From contig NZ_JAMLJK010000001.1 in assembly GCF_023700005.1 (NCBI RefSeq), forward strand, positions 1,843,096 through 1,907,095: DNA of 64,000 bases, written 5' to 3'. Positions within the stretch are counted from its first letter, which is position 1. Each line of letters opens with the position of its first letter. Source of the stretch: Larsenimonas rhizosphaerae (GTDB taxonomy: Bacteria > Pseudomonadota > Gammaproteobacteria > Pseudomonadales > Halomonadaceae). Below, one piece after another: positions 36,561 to 44,524 of this stretch. Below the pieces are notes generated by a model. It worked only from the letters and a program-made list of their open reading frames with translations. It made no database searches and had not been told where the DNA came from. A program made the position numbers and the translations under genes.

Positions 36561-37748
36561 ATGCAGGTTGTGATACTGGCAGATCGAATGGGACAGGAAA
36601 TGGCGCCGATGGATCAGCGTTATCCTCCCGCCCTGCTTCCCCTGGCAGGGAGAAGCATTCTTGAACGTAATCTGGACATGCTGGCCGACCACCCCGATGT
36701 ACAGACGGCCACTGTATTATACGGGCGGTCCCCCGAATGGTTCCGAGCCGTGTGCCATCAGGACGATCGGTGGGGCATTCCCATTCGACTTTATCCGGTA
36801 ATCGGCGAGCGGGAGCCCAGGGAACACATGCTGCGCCTTGGCGGTCGCATCGTTTATCCCTGCCTGGTGGTTCGGGGTGATGTACTGCTGGAACGAGAGT
36901 GGATCGATCACCCGGTATTGCATGCTCCCGTTGTGATCGCCAGGGGTCCTCAGGACCCGGCGCTCAATCGTCTGCGCTGGTCAGCGCTACGGGAAAATCT
37001 GATGCTTGGCCCTTCTCTGCTGGCGTCGCTGTCGCATTATCATGAACTGACCATGAGCGTGCTGAGTACTTCACAGCCGGTCGCTCCCCACGGAACATTG
37101 ATCCTTGATGGACTCTGGGGCTCGGCGGGTACGGCAACACCGGACATTTCCGTGCTGGATCACGGTTTCATGGGGCCCGTGTCTCACGTGGAAAAGGGCG
37201 CCTGGCTACACAGCCGATGCGTACTGGAAACCGGTTGCTATGTCGAGGAAGGCGCTGAACTGGAAGATGTCATCATCATGCCCTTTACCCACGTCAATGG
37301 TGCCCAACGCCTTAAAAACGGTATTTTTTTCGAGGGCACTCTTCTCGACAGCAATCTGGGGTACTGGAAGAAGGACCGCCGACAGGCAGGTACGCTGGTG
37401 ACCCGGGGAGTGTCCTTCACACCGCCCCATCGTCCCAGCCATACCGAGCGGGCCATCGGCGGCGTGCTGGCGATGTGCTACGGGCTGACAGGCCGTTTTG
37501 GACGCGAGAAGTACAAGGCGCTGATGGAGGTTGCTCGCGGTGAGCAGCGGCTGATCGGTCCGGTTCCCAGCAAGTCACCTGAATTGCTGGGCTATGCCGC
37601 GCGTGTCACGCGTGGCGTATTTACAGCGCCGGTCCGGCGACGCTCGCCGGACCCGATTGCAGACTGTATCGACTCCATTCATCTGAGTGAAAAGCCTCGG
37701 CTGCGCAATGCGCTGTCCGGCTGGTTCAGGCTGCTCAGAACACGCTAG
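36561..37748 (+). CDS. nucleotidyltransferase-like protein with degenerate motifs and C-terminal PGT-like remnant
   Basis: The first 110 residues look like a sugar-phosphate nucleotidyltransferase, but the GxGTRLxPLT loop is replaced by DRMGQEMAP and the lysine of the PKxLLPV motif is missing (PPALLPLAG). The middle (about 190-265) has a left-handed beta-helix character (GAWLHSRCVLETGCYVEEGAELEDVIIM). The last 100 residues (ERAIGGVLAMCYGL, then ARGEQRLIGPVPSKSPEL, then a helical end) resemble the membrane hairpin and GDMSLVGPRP segment of initiating sugar transferases, without their catalytic Asp-Glu. It is the last gene of the operon. A catalytic role is doubtful; a binding or regulatory role is possible. 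Confidence 0.65.
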   Translation: MQVVILADRMGQEMAPMDQRYPPALLPLAGRSILERNLDMLADHPDVQTATVLYGRSPEWFRAVCHQDDRWGIPIRLYPVIGEREPREHMLRLGGRIVYPCLVVRGDVLLEREWIDHPVLHAPVVIARGPQDPALNRLRWSALRENLMLGPSLLASLSHYHELTMSVLSTSQPVAPHGTLILDGLWGSAGTATPDISVLDHGFMGPVSHVEKGAWLHSRCVLETGCYVEEGAELEDVIIMPFTHVNGAQRLKNGIFFEGTLLDSNLGYWKKDRRQAGTLVTRGVSFTPPHRPSHTERAIGGVLAMCYGLTGRFGREKYKALMEVARGEQRLIGPVPSKSPELLGYAARVTRGVFTAPVRRRSPDPIADCIDSIHLSEKPRLRNALSGWFRLLRTR

Positions 37749-39565
37749 CGAAGGCGACGCATGACCTGTTTCAGAAAGTCGATGGCCCCGGGAGTAGATA
37801 CCCATTGATCACGCATCAGAACGCGATACTGCCAGGCTTCGCCTCGTGATCCGGGTTCCGGCACATTGTCGGTGTGCACTTCCCGCCGAGGGCTGGCCTG
37901 CATCATCAGACCCGGCAGGTGTTCGTTGTAACGGTGCACCGCCATGATGCTCTGCTCGGCATCGTCCAGACGACCCAGCCGATACATGACCAGTGCCTTG
38001 CCGATGGTCAGACCCGGCCAGTGCTGCTCGTCATCGGACAGGGCTTCAACCATGGCCAGCGCCTGTTCGTTGTCGCCCTCACGAAGCAATTGCTCCAGCA
38101 ACAGCTCTCGAAGCCCGAGGTTATCATCTCGGTCCAGCCGCAACAGCCGCTGAGCCAGTGTTCTGGAGCGCATCACATCTCCGCGCTCCATGCCGATTAC
38201 CAGTGACAGGCCAAGCCTGAAGAGCACTTCGTTATCCCCGTCCTGCCACAGAAATGACTCATTGGCGGCCTCCACCGGCGCAAGCCAGGTATCCAGGCGC
38301 GTGGCGATCGGCACGAAAAAGGCGGGTATCATCCAGGGAAGGTTGCCAAAACGCACGGCCAGCGCCATGGCAAGCTCCTGAAGCACCATGGGAGAGTCCA
38401 GCCAGCGGGGGTGCTGGCACAGCTCTCCCAGCCATTCCTGCGCGTTGGGCCAGGGATCGGTCACGGATTCGTGAATACTGTCCTGGGATTCCTGAATACC
38501 GAAGAAGTCCTGCCACCGGGTGTAGTCATCCTCGTGACGCTCGGATACATGGTACTCAAGCCGCCCTTCGATATTGTATTCGTAGTCCAATGGCTCAGCC
38601 GTGGGCAACTCCTCCAGCATGTCCTGCAGGATCGCCAGCGGCTCGGCCAGCTCTTCTTCCGAATTGACCATCTGCTCTGCCAGTGCTGCCACCGGATCAT
38701 CCGCCAGCACTTCCAGAAAGCCGATGTAGTCAGGATCGATATCCGGCCGACGTGATAATCGTCTCAACCAGAAATCAGCACGGCTGCCGGCCTCTTCCCT
38801 GCGGCCTTCATGCAATAACAGCATGGTTTCGATATAGGCCAGCGACGGTGCATCGGGAATGGTTTTCAAGGCGCGCAAGAAGGCGGCACGGGCATCTGCC
38901 AGATTATCGGCATCAATGAAGGCCAGGCAGATACGCTCAAGCGCTGCGCCCTTGAGAAACGGTGGGCCTCTATCGACCACCTGATCCACAAAGTCAGCCT
39001 TCTTGCGCGTAAAGCCCCGCTCCTGATACACATCCGTCAGCAGTTCGAAGGCCGGCTCGGATGCCTCCGGCACAGCGCTCCAGTCTTCCAGACGGAAAAA
39101 TGCCTCCAGAATGCGCTGAGCACGGCCAAGCTGCCCGGTTTCGGCACTGATGATAGCGGCCTCCAGCAGCGCCTGCGGTGGTGCCTTGCCAGCATCAAGG
39201 GCCTGGCGCAGTCGCTCGCCGCGCCATTCCTTGAGTGCCAGCATCCACATCAGGTTCGAAGGAATCGGGCCCGGCAGCACCACGGCACCACAGCAATCGC
39301 GATACCGCCTGCCGGAATCACACCAGCAAGGCTCCAGTGGATCGGGCTCGGCCAGTGGTTCGGGGGAATAGTTACACCGGACCAGCGGCATCTGGTTCCA
39401 CAGCTGTGGTGTCAGCGCCTGCGCCAGTGCCAGATCCCCACCCAGTAATGAAGCCCCTTCATTACGCGCCCACCGGATCAACTCCGGATACTGCTCACTG
39501 CTCTGAATCGTGGCCCGCGCCCTGTCGGCAAACCCGAGTAACTGATCAACCCACCCTGCCAGCAT
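37745..39565 (-). CDS. large SEC-C motif protein of unknown function
   Basis: This 606-residue, acidic, mostly helical protein carries one SEC-C zinc motif (CWCDSGRRYRDCCG, residues about 80-93). The rest looks like repeated TPR-like helices (for example ISAETGQLGRAQRILEAFF and LVMYRLGRLDDAEQSIMAV). SEC-C motifs occur at the end of SecA and in many unrelated proteins. The ATG at 39565 follows AGGGAG. It is convergent with the last exopolysaccharide gene, overlapping it by 4 bases, and divergent from the next gene. I do not recognise a named family. Confidence 0.75.
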   Translation of the reverse strand: MLAGWVDQLLGFADRARATIQSSEQYPELIRWARNEGASLLGGDLALAQALTPQLWNQMPLVRCNYSPEPLAEPDPLEPCWCDSGRRYRDCCGAVVLPGPIPSNLMWMLALKEWRGERLRQALDAGKAPPQALLEAAIISAETGQLGRAQRILEAFFRLEDWSAVPEASEPAFELLTDVYQERGFTRKKADFVDQVVDRGPPFLKGAALERICLAFIDADNLADARAAFLRALKTIPDAPSLAYIETMLLLHEGRREEAGSRADFWLRRLSRRPDIDPDYIGFLEVLADDPVAALAEQMVNSEEELAEPLAILQDMLEELPTAEPLDYEYNIEGRLEYHVSERHEDDYTRWQDFFGIQESQDSIHESVTDPWPNAQEWLGELCQHPRWLDSPMVLQELAMALAVRFGNLPWMIPAFFVPIATRLDTWLAPVEAANESFLWQDGDNEVLFRLGLSLVIGMERGDVMRSRTLAQRLLRLDRDDNLGLRELLLEQLLREGDNEQALAMVEALSDDEQHWPGLTIGKALVMYRLGRLDDAEQSIMAVHRYNEHLPGLMMQASPRREVHTDNVPEPGSRGEAWQYRVLMRDQWVSTPGAIDFLKQVMRRLR

Positions 39566-39740
39566 CAACGGCTCCCTGCATCCCTGTCATTGATATTTGA
39601 TCACGTGTACTTCACTTGTCATGGTTACGGCCGATAATCAGCCTGTAAGGGGCTGATTTACCGCCGAAGACGCTTTCTCCGGACCATACCGAAACGGTAG
39701 TATAGCGCCCCCGATACATCCCTCGCTCAGCAGGTTTACT

Positions 39741-41642
39741 GTGTTGCCTCTTCCGGTTTTCAAACGACGCGACCAACGCGATACTTCCGGCAGTTCGATT
39801 AATCTCGAACGGCAGGGTCGCGACGAGATTCGTCGCATCACCAGCGCGGTCGAAAAGGTGCCCTGGTCCATCAGTTTGATGCAGATTCTCTGGACTGCCG
39901 GCCCGGTAACCCTGATTGGCGCCTGGGGCGGCTATCTGATGGGCTACGGCAAGGCGCCCACCATTGACAACTATATCTTCTTTATCTCGTATACGGTGAT
40001 CACCGGGGTTGCCGGTATTCTGGCAAACCTGGTACATAACCTGACCCGAGGCCGTCAGTATGAGCGTACCGAAGCCAAGATAGCCCGCGTCATTGATGTC
40101 CTGCCGGAACTGATCCTGTCGACCCGCAACCTGATCGTCGAGAGTCTGGACGGCGATGCCCGGCGACGGGAAGCGGCAGCCATGCTACTACGAAAGCAGG
40201 ACCTGTCGCCGGAAGGCGTCGAACTCGCTGCACTTGAACTGCTGAACGACCCGGATTCTGCGCAGATCATCTCCCGTATCGATGTTTATCGTCGCGTTGG
40301 CATGTATGCCCGCATCCGGGATCTGAATGCCCTGCACCGGGAAACCATCGAACCACAGCTTCATGAACAAATGGAACTGGCTCCGGAAGTCATCGGCCTT
40401 CTGCGAGACAGGTTCGAAGGCGTGGCACCCAACCTGCACCTCGGGGTCGCTCGGGACGAGAACTTCATCGAACGTATCATGGCGGCCATCGAGCAGGACA
40501 ACGACCTGCTGATGACCCTTCAGGACGTGGAGGAGATGCTGATTCTGGCCTTCGAACTGATCAGTGGCCGCTCGATTACCATGCTGACATTCGAGTATCG
40601 GGGGCAGTGGCATCTGGCACGGGCCCTGGACCAGCTTGAACACGCACGTGCCCGTTACCGCATCGCCCAGGCAACCGGGCTGTCGCGTGTCAAGGCACTG
40701 GCTGTCTATCTGGCCGAGCAATCGGTCACGCTGGTGGAAGATGCCGCCTCCGGACTTCGCGCTGATGTACTGGTTGCACGGTCCAGAGAAGCCATGGACG
40801 CATTGGCCGATCAGATTGTCAGCGATGCGCGCCGATTCGAGAAATCACCGGACAAGGGACAGCTACGCAACCGGATACGTGAACGGTCCGATATTCTTGC
40901 CAATGCAATGAAACTGTTCAAATCCGTTCAGGACGCCTACGAAAACGCCGGGCGAAGCCACGCGCAGCTCTTGAAACTGTCCGAGCGCTGGGAACGCGCC
41001 AACAGCGATACGGAAACCACTCTTCGTACCGGCCGAGGACGACGCGGCCTGCGCATCCGTGAAGACACCATTCACCTGGACGACGCGGCCAAGGCCCAGG
41101 TCTGCAAGGTGCTGGCCAGACATCTCAAGACCTTGCCGATACGTCACTGGGGGCATCCACGCCATACGCCCTACAGCCGGGAAACCCTGCTTGATCATGG
41201 CGCCGATACACTGAAACGCTTTGCCATTGATATTGCACTGGCGCTGGAACCGCACATTTATTTATCCCGTCCTGAAGTGCAACGTGCCATCAATGCGACC
41301 AATGCAGCCTATTTCGGTCAACTCGAACCCAACCTGTCGGCAGCGACCAAGGCTGCGCTCGGCGTGGCAATGGTCAAGAGCATTGAATCGGACCTGTCAC
41401 GCTCGGCAGAGTCACTGGCCCTGGCACTGGTGCGCCACTACGGAGTTCCACTCGATGATGGTGCCATTGAGTTCCTCATCGAGCACTATCAGGCCCGTGA
41501 AGCAACGCTGAACATGATTGCCGGCTCGCACAGCAATGATCGCCCACAGGTCAGCCTGCTGACCCACAGGCCTCCGGTGACGGGCAAGCGCCCGCGGCGG
41601 TGGTACCGGGCGCTGGTCAGAGCGCGCCGTATTCTGGGCTGA
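39741..41642 (+). CDS. unrecognised membrane-anchored helical protein
   Basis: The 633-residue protein has two close hydrophobic segments (about residues 45-67 and 74-97), then about 500 residues rich in charged helices. It starts with GTG preceded by CAGG. The C-terminus is strongly basic (TGKRPRRWYRALVRARR). I find no motif I can name. The composition and codon use look like those of neighbouring genes, so it is a real gene. It is divergent from the SEC-C protein and lies 65 bases before topB. Confidence 0.75.
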   Translation: MLPLPVFKRRDQRDTSGSSINLERQGRDEIRRITSAVEKVPWSISLMQILWTAGPVTLIGAWGGYLMGYGKAPTIDNYIFFISYTVITGVAGILANLVHNLTRGRQYERTEAKIARVIDVLPELILSTRNLIVESLDGDARRREAAAMLLRKQDLSPEGVELAALELLNDPDSAQIISRIDVYRRVGMYARIRDLNALHRETIEPQLHEQMELAPEVIGLLRDRFEGVAPNLHLGVARDENFIERIMAAIEQDNDLLMTLQDVEEMLILAFELISGRSITMLTFEYRGQWHLARALDQLEHARARYRIAQATGLSRVKALAVYLAEQSVTLVEDAASGLRADVLVARSREAMDALADQIVSDARRFEKSPDKGQLRNRIRERSDILANAMKLFKSVQDAYENAGRSHAQLLKLSERWERANSDTETTLRTGRGRRGLRIREDTIHLDDAAKAQVCKVLARHLKTLPIRHWGHPRHTPYSRETLLDHGADTLKRFAIDIALALEPHIYLSRPEVQRAINATNAAYFGQLEPNLSAATKAALGVAMVKSIESDLSRSAESLALALVRHYGVPLDDGAIEFLIEHYQAREATLNMIAGSHSNDRPQVSLLTHRPPVTGKRPRRWYRALVRARRILG

Positions 41643-41707
41643 TCAGTCTCGACGGCTCTCGCCCTCTGCAGGTACCATGACACTGTACAAATAAACAGAC
41701 TTTTCTC

Positions 41708-43681
41708 ATGCGCCTGATTATTGCCGAAAAACCCAGCCTTGCGCGAGCCATCGCCCAGGCCCTGCCGGGCAGTGGCCGTCGCCAGGATGGCTATATCGAT
41801 TGCGGAGACACCCGGGTCACCTGGTGTTTCGGGCATCTGCTCGAGCAGGCCGAGCCGGAGGCCTACGACCCGCGTTACAAGCGCTGGCATCTGGAACATC
41901 TGCCCATTATTCCCGATCAATGGCAACTCAAGCCCCGTGCCGATGCACGCAAGCAGCTGAGCCTGATCAAAAAACTGGCAAAGGAATCGGATCAGCTGGT
42001 ACATGCCGGAGACCCCGACCGCGAAGGTCAGTTGCTGGTCGATGAAGTCATCAGTACCTTCAGACTTGGCGCTGCCCGGCAGCAACAGGTTCAGCGGCTA
42101 CTGGTCAGCGATCTGACGCCAGCCGCCATCACCCGCGCCCTCAAGGCCCTGCGTCCCAACAGCGAGTTCATCCCCCTGTCGGTATCCGCGCTGGCCCGCA
42201 GCCGTGCCGACTGGCTGTACGGCATCAACATGACACGTCTTTGCACGCTAAAGGGCCGACAGGCGGGCTATCAGGGAGTACTATCGATCGGACGGGTTCA
42301 GACCCCCCTGCTCGCCCTGGTAGTACAACGAGATGCCTCCATCGCGTCTTTTTCACCTCATGATTATTTCGAGGTGGATGCGTGCATGGCCATGGCCCAG
42401 GGCCGTGCCGAAGCCTTTCGTGCGCGATGGCAGCCCAGCGAGGCCTGTGAAGCCTGGTGCGATGAAGAGGGCCATGTTCTTTCGGCCAGACTGGCTGACC
42501 ATGTGGCTACCACCATTACCAACCAGCCCGCTACCGTATCCGGTGTGGATCGCAAGCAGAAACGGCAGGGGCCGCCGCTGCCTTATAATCTATCCACCCT
42601 GCAGATCGACGCTGCAAAGCGCTTCGGCATGAGCGCGCAACAGGTACTGGATACCTGTCAGGCACTGTATGAACGTCATACCCTGATTACTTATCCCCGC
42701 TCGGACTGTCGCTACCTGCCAAAGGATCAACACGAGAATGCGCCCGGCATTCTGGCATCGCTGGCCGACAGTGCACCATCGCTTCGTGACGCACTCAAGG
42801 GGGCAGACAGCAGCAGGGAAAGCAAGGCGTGGAATACACGTCAGGTGGGTGCGCATCACGCCATCATTCCCACTGGCCGCACACTGGATGCCGATAAATT
42901 GAGTCAGGCCGAGCAGCGACTTTTTGAATTGATCGCCCGACAGTACATTGCACAATTCCATCCAGCCTGGTGCTTTCAGGATACCCGTATTGAATTGCGT
43001 ATCGAAGGCGGTACATTCGTGGCCAACGAGCGTATCTGGCAGACCGCAGGCTGGAAGGCCCTGTTTCAAAAGGAAACTACACAGGAGACGCCGAACAGCG
43101 GCACTCAGGCCAACCCGGGCGCTCTGGATGATATCAAAGAAGGGGCAACACTATGGTGCCTGCGCGGTGAGCGCCTCGACAGGACCACGCAGGCACCCGC
43201 CCCGTTCACCGATGCCTCGCTCCTGTCAGCAATGACCAATATTGCCCGCTTTGTAACGGATGCCGAACTGCGAAAGGTACTTCGTGACACCGACGGACTG
43301 GGTACCGAAGCCACCCGGGCCAGCATCATCGAACTGTTGTTCAAACGCAGCTTTCTTCGTCGGGACGGCAAGTCCATTCGAGCCAGTGAGGCAGGCAAGG
43401 CACTGGTCAGCCAGTTACCTGCCAGCATGACAACGCCTGACATGACCGCTCGCTGGGAAGCGGAACTTAATGCCATCAGCCGCCGTGAAGCCGGTTATCA
43501 GGGCTTCATGACGCAGCTCGTCGAGCAGCTCACACCACTGATCGAGACTCTGGGCAATCAGTCGTTTACCGACTTCTCTGCCTTGCCAGCCCCGCCAGGG
43601 AAAAAGGCAACGGGAACGCGGCGCCGCACGCGCAAATCCTCTGGAGGCCGCTCTCGGACTACCGGCAAGTCACCGACATGA
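41708..43681 (+). CDS. topB: DNA topoisomerase III
   Basis: TopB is a type IA topoisomerase that decatenates replication intermediates. The toprim start (MRLIIAEKPSLARAIAQALPG), the acidic toprim site (AGDPDREGQLLVDE) and the active-site tyrosine at residue 329 (LITYPRSDCRYL) are intact. The 657-residue length matches E. coli (653). The C-terminus is a basic Lys/Arg/Ser tail. Confidence 0.96.
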   Translation: MRLIIAEKPSLARAIAQALPGSGRRQDGYIDCGDTRVTWCFGHLLEQAEPEAYDPRYKRWHLEHLPIIPDQWQLKPRADARKQLSLIKKLAKESDQLVHAGDPDREGQLLVDEVISTFRLGAARQQQVQRLLVSDLTPAAITRALKALRPNSEFIPLSVSALARSRADWLYGINMTRLCTLKGRQAGYQGVLSIGRVQTPLLALVVQRDASIASFSPHDYFEVDACMAMAQGRAEAFRARWQPSEACEAWCDEEGHVLSARLADHVATTITNQPATVSGVDRKQKRQGPPLPYNLSTLQIDAAKRFGMSAQQVLDTCQALYERHTLITYPRSDCRYLPKDQHENAPGILASLADSAPSLRDALKGADSSRESKAWNTRQVGAHHAIIPTGRTLDADKLSQAEQRLFELIARQYIAQFHPAWCFQDTRIELRIEGGTFVANERIWQTAGWKALFQKETTQETPNSGTQANPGALDDIKEGATLWCLRGERLDRTTQAPAPFTDASLLSAMTNIARFVTDAELRKVLRDTDGLGTEATRASIIELLFKRSFLRRDGKSIRASEAGKALVSQLPASMTTPDMTARWEAELNAISRREAGYQGFMTQLVEQLTPLIETLGNQSFTDFSALPAPPGKKATGTRRRTRKSSGGRSRTTGKSPT

Positions 43682-43708
43682 AAAAACCCGGCCGAAGCCG
43701 GGTTTTTT
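43681..43708. terminator. bidirectional terminator between topB and sodA
   Basis: AAAAAACCCGGC, loop CGAA and GCCGGGTTTTTT form a perfect hairpin with T-runs on both strands between the convergent genes. Confidence 0.93.
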
Positions 43709-43723
43709 ATACTGTCAGCGCTG

Positions 43724-44353
43724 TTATTTTGCAGCCTGATAGCGTTTTTCAACTTCTTCCCAATCGATCAGACTCCAGAACGCCTTGATGTAGTCCGGAC
43801 GACGGTTCTGATAGTTCAGGTAGTAAGCATGTTCCCAGACATCCAGACCCAGAATCGGCGTAGCGCTTGCGCCGCCGAATTCCTCGGACATCAGCGGGCT
43901 ATCCTGGTTGGCAGTGGACATGACTTCAACCTTGCCATTCTTGACGACAAGCCAGGCCCAGCCGGAACCGAAGCGACCCTTCGCAGCCGTTTCAAACTTT
44001 TCCTGAAAGGCTTCAAAGCTGCCAAAGGTTTCCTTGATGGCTGATGCCACATCACCTGTCGGCTCACCACCACCGTTCGGAGACAGAACCGTCCAGAACA
44101 GACTGTGATTGGCATGGCCGCCGCCGTTGTTACGAACAGCAGTACGCTGTGCTTCCGGCACTTCACCAATTTTCTGCACCAGTTCTTCAACGGGCAGACC
44201 GGAAAGTTCTTCCGGCAGCTTTTCCAGCGCGCCGTTGACGTTGGTCACGTAGGTGTTGTGGTGCTTGGTGTGATGAATTTCCATTGTCATCGCGTCGAAA
44301 TGCGGCTCGAGCGCGTTATAGGCATACGGAAGTTCAGGAAGCTGATAAGCCAT
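43724..44353 (-). CDS. sodA: superoxide dismutase, Mn type
   Basis: The enzyme dismutates superoxide. The 209 residues follow the Mn/Fe fold: metal ligands in [19 protein letters not shown] and [11 protein letters not shown]. The Gln in [10 protein letters not shown] and the [11 protein letters not shown] form point to the manganese type rather than FeSOD (which has NAAQVWNH and an upstream Gln). A strong ribosome binding site (AAAGGAG) precedes the ATG. A perfect palindrome lies about 50 bases upstream and may be an operator. Confidence 0.93.
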   Translation of the reverse strand: MAYQLPELPYAYNALEPHFDAMTMEIHHTKHHNTYVTNVNGALEKLPEELSGLPVEELVQKIGEVPEAQRTAVRNNGGGHANHSLFWTVLSPNGGGEPTGDVASAIKETFGSFEAFQEKFETAAKGRFGSGWAWLVVKNGKVEVMSTANQDSPLMSEEFGGASATPILGLDVWEHAYYLNYQNRRPDYIKAFWSLIDWEEVEKRYQAAK

Positions 44354-44402
44354 TGAAAAACTCCTTTTTCAAACGGTTTTTTGCGTAAAAACGCGTAGGT
44401 GC

Positions 44403-44414
44403 GTTTCATGAAAC
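44403..44414. promoter_or_regulatory. 12-bp perfect palindrome upstream of sodA
   Basis: GTTTCATGAAAC reads the same on both strands and lies 50 bases before the sodA start, in the likely promoter region. Its binding protein is unknown; it may be chance. Confidence 0.3.
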
Positions 44415-44524
44415 CGGGCTGGCGATGACCCGAAAAAAAGCAGGCCAACGCCTTGTCTACCCCACAACATTAGGTGTGATGTTCGACATTTCAAGGGCTG
44501 GCCCATAAAAAAATCAGCGTCACC

